A DNA stretch of 64,000 nucleotides from Stratiolaelaps scimitus (Eukaryota > Arthropoda > Arachnida > Mesostigmata > Laelapidae), in assembly GCA_019614645.1 (NCBI GenBank), contig JABWDB010000011.1, positions 496,001-560,000 of the forward strand, read 5' to 3'. A model generated the notes under the pieces. The model saw only the letters and a list, made by a program, of their open reading frames with translations. It was not told the DNA's origin and made no database searches. This document shows, in pieces, positions 1 to 10,583 of the stretch. A program made the translations under genes and the position numbers. The number at the start of each line of letters is the position of its first letter. Within the stretch, counting starts at the first letter, position 1.

Positions 1-2150
1 GGCTTATCGCATCTCTTCCGGGCCAGTGCAGTGTAGCGCCGCGATTCGTTGGGCGAGCAGAAACGAGTATCTTCTGCGATGTCGCCTTTCGGCCCTTCGT
101 CGGAACAGCCGGCGTTCCACCTGAAGACGAAAGAAATCCCTCCTTCCCCCTCAAGCCATCCATTGGCAAGGGGTTTACATCGGTAACGCATCGTTGTTGC
201 CTTTCGCCTCGTCTCGATTGCTGCCGATTATCGCTAGCCTACCTGCCAGCCTGCGGTCTTCGTGCGGGGCCTACGCCTCGGCCTCATTTGCTTGTCGCCT
301 GGAGTGGAAGTGGATCTGGGCTGGGATCCTGATGAACCAGATGTCGCCGAACCAGCCGGCTTCGGCCCCGCCGCCTCGCATTCGTGCGGCAGTGCCATTT
401 CGTTCTGGTGGAAGAGACGTTCCGTTCGGCGCGGCCGCCTTCCGGTCAGAGGTCACCGTTGCTCCTGTCGACGGGCACGACAGCGCGCGAAGATGGCGCC
501 GGCGGCGTCGAAGACGCCGGTGTCTCGTTTAACCCGATAGTTGTCTTTTCTTCTCCGACCGAATGCGGATAGCCTATCCACAAGATGTCCCAACCCCGCT
601 CCGGGTGAGCATTCTCCGTCCGAAGACGACAACAAAACCCCACTGTCACGTCTGACGAGTGGAAAGCTGCGGACACAGCAGATAGATGGTGCGCGCCTCC
701 AATATGCTTCATAGCTATACGCGTTTGGGCGGTATGGCGGAGATCGTGGCCGGGCCGAGCCGGGCCGAGCCGGGCCGGGCGGGGCCGGATTAGGCCAAGC
801 TGCTCGGGTTTGCTCGGCAATCGAACCCGTCGGAATCGCACATCGACGTGGTCGTCGCCGTTGACGTCGTTCCGGATCAACGCGAATCCCGGCTAGCCGC
901 CGCTTTATCTTGGTTGGACGAGGCGATCATGGACTCGACGCTATCCCGTGATCGACGTCCATCGTACAACATGATATATAATAGATTCAGGTGGCGAAAA
1001 TAGACTAAAAAAAATGTTTCGCCTTCGTTATCACCTCTCTGCTATGGGATTGATCGGGGGGGAGGCGAGGGGGGAGAATTAACGTCAATCAATGATTACA
1101 GCCCATACAGTTGATATCCTTTTCGATCTGTTCGATTTTTGCTGAAGATATGCCTCGAGCTGAGATTCAGCTACATTTCAATGATCGCACTGTCATGAAG
1201 GAAGAGCGCACGTTTCCAGAGAACCACCACTTGGCACTATTGATGGCAGACTTCAGACTACGCAATAAATTCGACGGTGAAATTCAGATCCAATCCATCT
1301 GCTCATATCATACGAGCACACTTGACCAGTGAGGTCAAAATCGCGCACAGCTTCATCTATTTTATAATTAATTTCTTTTTTTCATGCGACGATATAGCTG
1401 TAGCGCTCCGCGAGCTGAGATAGTTCGTTGAAGCAACCGTAACCACAATGCGTCTAAGAGACAAATGATCGCTTCGTATCACAGTTATGTCATATTTATG
1501 GCTTTGCAATCGGGATATTCTCAAAACGGACGCCTCCGATTGTCCTGGTCAGCGTTTCCGCCATTGCATATTTATTGGCAATTAATTTATTGTAATTAAT
1601 TCATTAAACATGTATCGTACTGTATGATTCTTCTTATTCACGCTCTCAATAGTCTTAATTACTATACTTGGCAGTCGAGACATGTTGACGCTATAGAAGG
1701 TGATTAAGCAGGATGGTACACTATAATAATGCCGGGACGCTCCGTTATCCCATACTGAGCTGAGGTACAATAGTTTGCAATTGAAATTACAGTGCAGATC
1801 CTCCCCAGTCGACTAACTTGACGCTGCTAATCAAACTTAGTCAAGCAACGCGTTTTCCTCTCGCCACTAATCAACGTGTCGCCTACGACTGAACCGAAAC
1901 TTCTATCTGATCTTTCACGGTACTTATCCGTATAATTGCATAACTGCGAGAAATGTCTGAAGAAAAATCCCCCCCCCCCTCCCCACCGCCCTGCAGAGGC
2001 CAGGGTAGGATTTTAACCTGCGATATTGATCCGTCCTTCTTTACCCAAGCTGTATCCCTAGGAATCTGCTAGACGGAATATGATTTGAGACTGTGACCTG
2101 GACAAATCGGTCGGCAAATCAGTACGGTCCCCAAGTGACCGACGTCCCGG
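1..2150. other. Intergenic, no supported gene
   Basis: A GC-rich tandem of ccgggccgag units lies at about 749-790 and a C-run at about 1968-1982. A plus-strand open frame at 1111-1332 (internal ATG at 1150) looks mildly protein-like but has no splice, promoter or family support, so it is not called. Nothing else was recognised. Confidence 0.5.
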
Positions 2151-2290
2151 GGTTTAAAGGTAAAGGTTTATTGAAGGAGCTGCAATTTTACAATGCTTAA
2201 GCTCTCTTATATGTCACACGGCAGGGCTCGAACCTGCGGCCTCTGACCTCCGATAGCCAGAGACTTAGCCTATATCTATATATTGAATGC
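2151..2290 (-). repeat. tRNA-derived SINE, most complete copy
   Basis: Read on the minus strand it begins with a tRNA-like head: an A-box-like GGCTAAGTCTCTGG (2270-2257) and a B box GGTTCGAGCC (2234-2225) inside a 5-bp T-arm (GCAGG/CCTGC). A body follows with gagcttaagcattgtaaaattgc-type sequence, then a tail of AATAAACC and TTTACC units. The body and tail recur at several other places in this window, as expected of a retroposed SINE family. Confidence 0.8.
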
Positions 2291-2387
2291 CTCGTGACCT
2301 CTACCTGCTTCTCCGCTCGGAAATAATACACAAAGGTTTACAGTGCGGTAGCCACCCGAACGACTGTGGGCACCATTTCGTTATGAT

Positions 2388-2393
2388 TTTATT
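2388..2393 (-). terminator. Candidate polyadenylation signal of snail
   Basis: The first AATAAA on the minus strand after the snail stop codon is at 2393-2388, giving a 3' UTR of about 640 nt. No closer AATAAA was seen between 2394 and 3024. A single hexamer is weak evidence. Confidence 0.35.
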
Positions 2394-3024
2394 TCTCTCG
2401 CTCATCTTATGTGCTTCTTTTTCTCTTCTTTCTTTCTCGTCTTCTGCATTATTTCCACTATAACTTAACGTACCACTTTATAAAATTATATTATATATCT
2501 ATTTACAAAGTATGTACAATTCTACCTAAATGAAAATCCATGCAATTGTCGAGGAGACTCTCTCGACCATGGCTGTCGTTCTATGTGCCGTGTTCTCATC
2601 TGCTTGTATCTTCTTGACGGTGGTGGTAGCTGGGTGATTTGAGCTATGAGAGCATAGCTTCTCCGTGGCCCCCTTCAAAGGGCTGCGCTAGCCACGCCAC
2701 CAAGCCAACAGGTCGGCGAAACAAGACTCCTTATGACAATGGAACAACAACGGCAACAATAGATTGATCAAGCCATAGCATTGTGTCCTTGCAGTTGAAC
2801 GGACTAGGTGTAGTGGAGCTACAACCAGTGTTGTCAGACGATAATGCATGAGATTTATATCACAATCAGTCCGAGAGATCCGATCATGGACGGAGCGATT
2901 CTCTCTCTCTCTCTCTGTCTTTCGCGGGTCAGCCGCGCGTGCCCCGAGGACGGCCAATGTGCCAATGTGACGAGAATTTTTGAAGGTGACTTTTTCTTTG
3001 TTCTTTTTCCTGAGCTTTGTTCTG
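2394..3024 (-). other. Probable snail 3' UTR
   Basis: This stretch directly follows the snail TAA stop (3027-3025). No convincing coding signal was seen. It contains a short CT tract around 2900-2918 and several T-rich runs. Its assignment to the transcript rests only on the polyadenylation hexamer at 2388-2393. Confidence 0.4.
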
Positions 3025-4348
3025 TTAGAAGGCTGGCACCGCTGCCGCCGGACTCGACTGGGGCGATGGTCGCGCGACCGTCGACGCGTTACTCTGACAG
3101 CACGCCCCTGAGTCCTGGTGCTTGTGCAGGAGCGACGCGCGCGAGAAGGTCTTCGAGCACTTCGAGCACGAGTACTTCTTCACCTCCTGGTGAGTCTGAA
3201 GGTGCGCGCGCAGATTGGAGCGGTCAGCAAACGCGCGGTGGCAGTGATCACACTCGAACGGCTTCTCGCCGGTATGTGTCCGAATGTGCCCTTGCAGAAG
3301 CCACGGCCGGGAGAACGCCTTGCCGCAGATCGTACAGCGGCAGGGCAGCGTATGCGTTCGGTGGTGCATCTTGAGGGCGCCGAGCGACACGTACGACTTT
3401 GGGCAGTACTTGCACTGATATGAGCCCTTGCTCTCCGAGACGCATCCTGCGGACGACGACGTCGACGTCGCCGAGGAGGCGGATGACGGACGCGCTGGCG
3501 AGCTAGGTGCAGAGATCGGCTTTGCCATTTCGTCGGACTCGCTGTACGACGACTCCGATGACTGGCTCCACGATGGCACAACAGCGACGTCCGCATGGTG
3601 TTGAAGGGGAATCGCGGACTGTGCCGCTGCTGCCGCGGATACCGCCGACGGCGGGATCGGCATGCCAATGGCGACCGGGTGGACGATCGGGGACTGGGCC
3701 GTTGCCGCTAGTTGCACCGCGGAGAAAGGCTGCATGTGGGGCAGCAGCGAATAGTAGTATGGGTGCATAGCGTACGGCATAGGAATTACGTTGGCAGGGA
3801 ACATTGGCGTGGGGGCAATGATAGGTGCCTTTGCAGGTTCGGGCGTTTCGGTACGCTCAGGCGACGCGACACGATCCGGGGACTTGCAGGCAGGTCCACG
3901 AGCCCGTTTCATTGTCAGATCGTACGGCATGGTCATGTCTGTAATGGTCAGCGGGAGAGAGAGGAATAGCGAGAAGGTTAGTTAAGACTGTTTGATTTGT
4001 TCGTTGTGCTTCCGTTTTAGCTGCGAATGGTCTTGTAACGATCAACAACGACCTCTTCACATGGATTTAGTCTACTGGACGAACAGCACTAACACGACAC
4101 GGCGTACGGCTAGCCAATGTATTGGCGTTATGGGCCAACAATCAACAGGTCATCTACGTAGGATACGTACCGGGTACAGTAGCTGAACATTCCGAAGGGG
4201 CAGGTGACACAGACAACGCCGGCGAGCACGAAGACCTCGAGAGGTCTTCAGGCATACACATATCATCTAGCCACGGGCGCTTGACGCCGGTCAGCTGAGC
4301 GGCTATCATGGCCTCGTGCTTCTTCTTGATCAGAAACGCCTTCGGCAT
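3025..4348 (-). CDS. snail: Snail-family zinc-finger transcriptional repressor, two coding exons (4171-4348 and 3025-3938)
   Basis: Exon 1 starts at ATG 4348 and its first ten residues ([10 protein letters not shown]) are a SNAG repressor motif. Joining exon 1 (ends 4171) to exon 2 (starts 3938) keeps the frame through a phase-1 junction that makes an Asp codon, giving 363 residues, a usual Snail length. Exon 2 encodes four zinc fingers at about residues 235-255, 261-281, 289-309 and 317-339. They contain family hallmarks such as [25 protein letters not shown] and [16 protein letters not shown]; the last finger is C2HC type. The extra N-terminal finger of five-finger family members is absent. 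PEDLS (33-37) and PYDLT (64-68) resemble CtBP co-repressor motifs. A Ser-rich linker lies at about 183-222. Known family role: nuclear repressor that binds CAGGTG E-boxes and controls mesoderm, neural and epithelial-mesenchymal programmes. The fingers fit Snail better than Scratch; whether it is snail, escargot or worniu cannot be decided here. Confidence 0.95.
3939..4170 (-). other. snail intron (GT-AG, 232 bp)
   Basis: On the minus strand the donor is GTACGT (4170-4165) and the acceptor is CAG ending at 3939. A CTAAC branch-point consensus lies at 3981-3977, about 39 nt before the acceptor, followed by a pyrimidine-rich tract. Removing the intron restores one continuous reading frame. Confidence 0.9.
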
Positions 4349-4486
4349 CTTGATCTCGTCTTTCGGGTAGCTTGTAACGACGGGAGTAGGGACGAACAGT
4401 CAACTGAGAGAGTTAATATCCACGGGTGTCTTCGTTCCTGTGTGTTCGTAAGTCGATCTGTATATCCAAGGAGGGTGGCACGTCGT

Positions 4487-4520
4487 ACTGATGAGAGTAC
4501 CGCTCCAGCTCGCTTTTATA
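4487..4520 (-). promoter_or_regulatory. snail core promoter: TATA box and TCAGT initiator
   Basis: On the minus strand TATAAAAG occupies 4520-4513 and an arthropod-type initiator TCAGT occupies 4491-4487. Taking the A at 4489 as +1, the TATA box begins at -31, the canonical spacing. The implied 5' UTR (4489 to 4349) is about 141 nt and contains no upstream ATG, and the start codon has A at -3. This is a sequence prediction only. Confidence 0.75.
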
Positions 4521-4757
4521 ACGACGCATCGCTCCTCCTTCACACGAACCCCCGCCCGGGGAGAGGGCGCAAGGGAAAGGGCAGCCGCCCGGAGCAGGTT
4601 TGTATGTACGCGCCGATCGCGAAAGAGAAGACCGCCTCGGCCGGGACATCGCGGCGGTAGCGACGCTCAGTCGCTCCCAACCGGCCGTGTGAGTCGGTGT
4701 GCGAGCACCGCCTTGTGCTCAGCGCACACAGGCGCCGCCGCCAGGTACGAGCCATAA

Positions 4758-4945
4758 GCAGAGAGGGGGAGAGAGAGAATGCGCGAGACACTCCATACGT
4801 GGACGTATCTACTCGTTTTCGACGGATCCACACATCTGCCTGCTGCGGTTCAGATGAAGTACGACACTAGCCCTAGTTTTCTCAAATTGTGCGCCTGTTT
4901 CTCGATGTATGTTAGTATACCGGCTTCATGAGGCGTATGCAGGTG
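4758..4945 (-). promoter_or_regulatory. Upstream snail region with GA-rich tract and an E-box
   Basis: A GA-rich tract at about 4758-4783 (CTCTCTCT on the gene's strand) lies some 270-290 bp upstream of the predicted start site and resembles clustered GAGA-factor sites. A CAGGTG E-box lies at 4940-4945, about 450 bp upstream; CAGGTG is the core that Snail proteins bind, so autoregulation is possible. Both motifs are short and may be chance. Confidence 0.3.
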
Positions 4946-7900
4946 GTCTATTGGTGGGATGACAACACGGGATGGAAAGGTTAATGACAAAAACCATGTC
5001 CGACTATCGAACCGTGTGGAATTCATTGGCGGCGGACGGCCAACTGGCAAGGTACAGTCTACCGGAGTTGGGCCATGTACCCTATTCTTTTTGGTAGATT
5101 GCAGAAATGGTTCCTTGTTACAGACATCGAGATGATATAGTAACACGTATATATATATGTATATATATATATGGTCAATAAAGTTTCGTTGGCATAAGTG
5201 CAATATTGAAAGGGTCGTGTTTTGTGGCCACACGAGCGACTATGCCGAGACTCGATCATGGAGCGCGTTCATGGTGCCGGACTGGGTTGACCTGTGGGTG
5301 CACCAAGGGTGTCCATCAAATCAGCAGCGAATTGACAGCTCGCGAATTAATGCACTCGTATGTTAGATCAGTTGTTTTTGTATAGTTTTTACCAATCCTC
5401 CCTACTAAGAAGGAACAACACCTTTGATTTGAAGAGAAGCTACTAAGTAATCTTTTCGGTATTTTTTAATTAACCATGTGTTGAATGCCTCTGGGTCAGC
5501 GCCGGAGGGCCAATGATTAGCGAACTCAGCATTGAAATACATCCGTTTTTCTTCATGTGCGATAGAACTTATCGGGCCGATTTAGCCAATTGCCTTCAGC
5601 AATTAACGAAAATCGCCTCTAGAACAGCAAATGTGCACGCACCACTCCGTCTCAAATTGGCTTCGTGCATGTTAAGGAGGACAATTTGAAAGATAATATA
5701 TCCCATTTTACGCCCTTGGGAAATCCTGGAAAAGCGGACGTTCAAACATATTTCCCTAAAGATTTTCCCCTTTGAAAGAATTCTCAATTCAGACAGAGGG
5801 CAAACCGTGGCACATTGGCGCTACGGTTGTCGTACCTCTTTACTTTATGTATTTCATATTAGCTTGAGTGTTTTCTTTGAGGATGGGTCTGCCCTCTGCC
5901 GCAACTGCACATGACCAAAATTGCTTAAAGGAACACGCATCTTTCATTAATGCCATAAGTCATATTCACCTTGGTCGTTAAATATCATGGTCGATTTGGT
6001 TATCGCGATTACGAACCATTGTGAAGTCATTAGTCATTGACAGGTGAATGAGGTTTGAGAAGAAGCTGAAGCACCTATCTTTTAATTGTTATTATTATTA
6101 TTCCGAATAATTACGACAGGCGAATAGGTTTGAGGAAGGGCACTGTCTGAATACAAGGTTCCTGTAGTCACATGGCTTCTTTACCCGCGCAACTCTCCGC
6201 CGACAGCTCCAGTCAATGTCATCCGGTAATTTCGACGACCTCAAGATGGACAAGTGACGATCAGGTGAAAACGTCAGAAACAAGGCTCTCTGCCCATCTT
6301 GAATTAACCGTTACGGCAATTAAGAAACCCTCGGCTTCGATCACGGATGGCGATTGATTATATGCAATAGGATGTGGGGGCCAGGTAAACTACGTAGGAA
6401 CAACACAAGGTAACAACAAAACCCGAGTCACGGACACTCGGCCGTTTTAGTTTCCATAGCATTTGTATAGCCAACTACATACTGTGATCGACAAGTGCAG
6501 AGTCATATACCGCAAGAGGACGGCATGAGAGATAGAGTACATAATGGGGGCTATTGTTGGGGCTATCCCATACTCGGAACTTTAGATCCAAACTTCGAGA
6601 ACAAAAACAGTCCTTGCAAACAGGTAAGTCTATCAACGCGTGTAAAATCTTGTGGGGTTTCCAAATCTCTAAGACGAGAATGTAGTTGCTTACGTTTACA
6701 TTTGACGTAAGCAACTATATTGAGAAAGGCTTCAGTGGAAGGCGCATGCATGTTCATGCTTGAGCCCTCTGCAAGAACTTTCCAGTGAACGCCAGGCATC
6801 TAACGGTCTCTCAGACCCCTGCTATCTCCGCGTTCTATTTTGAAAACAGCAACGTGCACAACGCGTCTTGCTAATTTCACAGTGATCCCGCCATCTCACG
6901 CACCCGCAGTACAGCTTGCTGGCCTACGAAATGGAACATCGTGGCTTTCCGAATGGCGTGAGAGAGGGAGAGATAGAGAGCGTCCATGTCTGCTTGCGGT
7001 ATGTAGCTAGTCATCCTCGATCAGGTTCTCATGCTCCCCAGACCATTCTGGGTCGTTCTGTGACTCTGCTTGCTGTGAACCGCCGGATCGGAAGCGGCTT
7101 CCCTCGGGTCCCTCGAGCCTTGTCAGTCGCCCCGGTCCGGCTCCCCCCGCAAAAGGGACTCTCCGGCCACGCATGGCCACACTGGCTAACTGAGAGGTGT
7201 GAGAAGCTAACGGGGAGAGAGGAGACGACGAGCAGAAGAGAAAGAAAAAAATCGATGTGAGCCTTGCGAGGGTGGATTCCTAGGACAACGAGGCCGATGG
7301 GCGAGCACTGTGCGATATTGCCGGCGCGGCTAGTCACCAGCTAACTGCAGCTCGCACTGACAGCGGGTCGCTGGGGGAAGGGACTCGGAGGGGACCACAA
7401 TTGACGAGTGCGAGAGAGAGAGAGAGAGAGATGGCCAGTCGCCACGAGTCTGCGCGGGTCTCTATAATAGTGTGGGAACCCCGGCGTGGGTACGAGCTCC
7501 ATTCACAACTAGACAACTGGTAGAAAATGAGGGGGCCGGTCAATCAGTCAAGCAAATCGGCACGTGGACGCCACCCCTCTGATCTCTCCCTCTCTCTCTC
7601 TTGGTCCCGTTTGTGGACCCCTATTTATATACATAGATATGCCTACATATATATATATATCTATATATATATATATGTATGTGTATGTATATCTGCTCCC
7701 GCTCCATTATCCCCTTCCGGTTCTCGCATACGTAGAGATAATATGAGAATTTCAGGACCTGCTCCCTGGGAACAACCTGCGGCCGCACCATGCTGCGGCC
7801 GCATCGTCGCTGTGCAGGGGTTAGGTAATAAGAGGTGGTGTCTAACGGCGAAGTGCAGGCGGGGGTTTGGGGTTAAGATGCAACCGTGTGATGGTCATGC

Positions 7901-8204
7901 CGCGTCGCTGAGTGATGTGGGCCCATGGGGTGGGCTGCTGATCATGATAATAATGGCGTACACTGGGTTCACAGGGGAGAGGCGCTGCACCGCCTCGAGC
8001 GTCGTGTGAGCCTTTTGCACCTCAGGCCGATCAGCGAAATAGGGCCGCTGGTGCCAAGCCTAGCCACGGACACAGGTAACGTCTTTACTCTTCTAGGCCT
8101 ACATGTGCCTGCGCGCGGGTTCGATCCATCATGACAACGCCGCAGAAGCACGATGCTTGCACAGGTTAAGTGGCTAGGCCAGCATTGACAAATACGCATG
8201 TCAG
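4946..8204. other. Intergenic region upstream of snail
   Basis: No gene is supported. It holds short AT tracts (about 5146-5172 and 7646-7692), a GA run at about 7414-7430, and a 13-bp perfect hairpin at 6683-6717. A CAG|GTAAGT donor-like site at 6621-6629 follows a short plus-strand open frame from 6471, without a clear acceptor. A B-box-like gggttcgatcc lies near 8107-8117. Confidence 0.5.
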
Positions 8205-8223
8205 AAGGCCATAACGTTTACCA

Positions 8224-8289
8224 GGCAATGCTAAAAGCAGTTGTACCCTTGGACGTTAAATGTTGGCTGAGAGTCAGCCTGACAACCTC
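8224..8289 (+). repeat. Dispersed repeat, copy 1
   Basis: The sequence ggcaatgctaaaagcagttg followed by gttaaatgttggctgagag and tcagcctg aligns with 22169-22233 and partly with 21898-21943. A B-box-like gggttcgatcc lies about 115 bp upstream, so this could be part of another tRNA-derived element; that link is inference. Confidence 0.5.
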
Positions 8290-8725
8290 TCTAAAGGGCA
8301 ATCACGATTATTCTAAGAGTAAAAAATTGCATCGTATGAAGCCGTTGGTCACAGCCGTTCACGTGCAAAGCCGCGGACTCCATTTCATCACATACTTTGT
8401 TTGTTACCATATATAAGTTCGACGCTCTTCATGATGGCCTAAAAGCAGACGTAGTTCTGGTACACATATAAACGTGGCCAAAAATAATAGTATCTCTAGT
8501 GTATTTATATGCTATCTGTTCATAACTTGGACCGTAATCAGCTCACACGCACGGCTGATAATGTCTTCGGAAATAACCCGGCACCACCTAGAAATCGCTT
8601 TAATTATTTTTCGACGTAATTAACATCATCTGGTGTATGGTGTGAGGTGACGCTATTTTTAGCCTGTTACAACACAATATTTAATCATGAGTTTTATGGG
8701 ATCAATGACACTACATTAATGAATT

Positions 8726-8778
<53 letters not shown>

Positions 8779-9314
8779 ATTTATATACATATGTATATAT
8801 CATTGTTTATTCTATTTCATCTGCCCAACTCAATCCACCGTTTCTGGCCCCTTATCCCCTATCGGTGGCTGTCTCGTTGGTGCTTCAAGACACACACCAA
8901 AAGAGAAAAAGAGAGAGAGAGTCCAACCAATATACAATAGAAAGCGACAACGTCGAGGCTAAAAAGAATAGAGCGGGCGTCTTCGAGTAGGCAGTCGTCG
9001 TCAGAGCCGTGGTAATAGTGGTTGTAGTAAGTTGAGATCCACGCGCAACGGCGTTCAATGGAGGATCCATGTACGATCTCTCTTCTTCCATACCCCGCCC
9101 CCCCCCTCTCCCCCCGGGTCCCGGTCTCCCCGCTCCATATGGCTCTCAGAACATCAACCTTCTTTTTCTTCTTCTTCTCACCTGAATCTGTCTCTAATGC
9201 GCCTGTGGTCGCCTCTCGCCACCTAAACTACACCGAACTACTAGCAACTGTTTGCTCGTTCTCCGCACTCCGATCCGCCACCAGATGACCTAGCCCAAAG
9301 CCCTACCTGGTTCT

Positions 9315-9348
<34 letters not shown>

Positions 9349-10339
9349 AATCTCGCGAATCCAAGCCCCTAACGCGGCAAGAGTCGCCGAGGCGACGACC
9401 TCTGCGCCGCTCTCGCTCGCCGCTCAGGGCGCTGCGAGTAGCGATAGATTGAGCGAGAGTGACACAGAGAGAGAGATGGAGTAAAAAAGAGACCGAGCCT
9501 TGAGGAACCCCTCCTTCCGGCATTGAGACGAGCAGGAGTTTCGTTGCCGTCTGTTTCGCGGTGGAGCAACCTGTAAGTTTACGGCTAAGGTTAAGCAGAT
9601 GGTACGAAGAGTAACACGGAGCTCACAGACATATATATATATAGATACGCGCTCACTAACTGTTCCGCCCAACGAGAAGACACCAGCCACTATTATGGTG
9701 GCGGAACTTGTGGGTTCTACCGCACCTTAGGCCTTGACAATAATCGGGCCGCGGCCAGGGTTGTTGGAAGTCGCGAGTTCGCCTGCGTCGTCGCTCGCGG
9801 CGGTGGTGGGTGGTACCCTTCAGCCGACTGATACGGATGCGAATCGTTCGAGGGAGAGATGTCTGCCCCTGCTCGGGGATGGGCATGACCGTCGCGGCAC
9901 GGGAAGCGATATCAGCTCTGCTCCGAAACAATGTGCCTACACAGGAACGTTTGTGTAAGACCCTCGAAGTGCTCCAAGCGAAGGACGAAACGCATCATAT
10001 TGCCGAGCAGCAGCGTACCGCCAGCGACGTTTATATCGTTAGGCAGGAACGCTGATCCTTGTGGAGTGGTTGAGATGGTCTGCTGAGCAGAGTCTGTGGG
10101 TCGCGGTTCACTATACATCGACAATGGCACTGTTTGATTAGAATTATTCTACAACATTGTTTACACATTCCTAATAACACAAACAACAACAACTACTAAT
10201 AATAATAATAATAATAATCACACGTACATACATATATACACAAGCAACCGAGACACGAAACATTACCCCGGCTGTTTTAGCGGGTCGCACCGTTCCAAGA
10301 GGTGGCCACCGCCTTCCGAGCACCTAATCTACAATGCGA
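8290..10339. other. Intergenic, no supported gene
   Basis: It contains AT tracts at 8730-8769 and 9317-9346, a C-rich run near 9097-9118 and an (ATA)n run at about 10195-10220. A plus-strand frame at 9810-10055 is open but lacks a recognisable family or splice context. Confidence 0.5.
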
Positions 10340-10466
10340 TACCACACTGTAAAAAAACCGAAGGCTGCGGGTTCGAGCACTGCTGCGTGACACATGAGAC
10401 ATGAGCTTAAGCATTGTGAAATTGCAGCTCTTTTAATAAACCAATAAAGCTTTACCTTTACCTTAC
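10340..10466 (+). repeat. tRNA-derived SINE copy
   Basis: A B-box-like gggttcgagc (about 10368-10378) is followed by the shared body ending gagcttaagcattgtgaa, then aataaaccaataaag and a TTTACC-unit tail ending near 10466. The head upstream of about 10340 is too diverged to delimit. Confidence 0.75.
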
Positions 10467-10545
10467 ACTCGCTATCTGCATCTGGCGTCGAATTTGACCA
10501 TTCGACGGCTCTCTTCCGTTCCTGGCTCCAGTTCCGCTGTTCGAG

Positions 10546-10583
10546 CGGCGGCGGTGGCGGCGGCGGCCGTGGCGGCGGCGGCG
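10546..10583. repeat. (GGC)n trinucleotide tract
   Basis: An imperfect run of ggc/ggt units spans this stretch. Similar CGG-type tracts occur near 10969-10987, 11396-11418, 14197-14208, 14275-14289, 23672-23700, 27235-27250, 33285-33303, 38220-38233 and 47235-47256. Confidence 0.85.
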
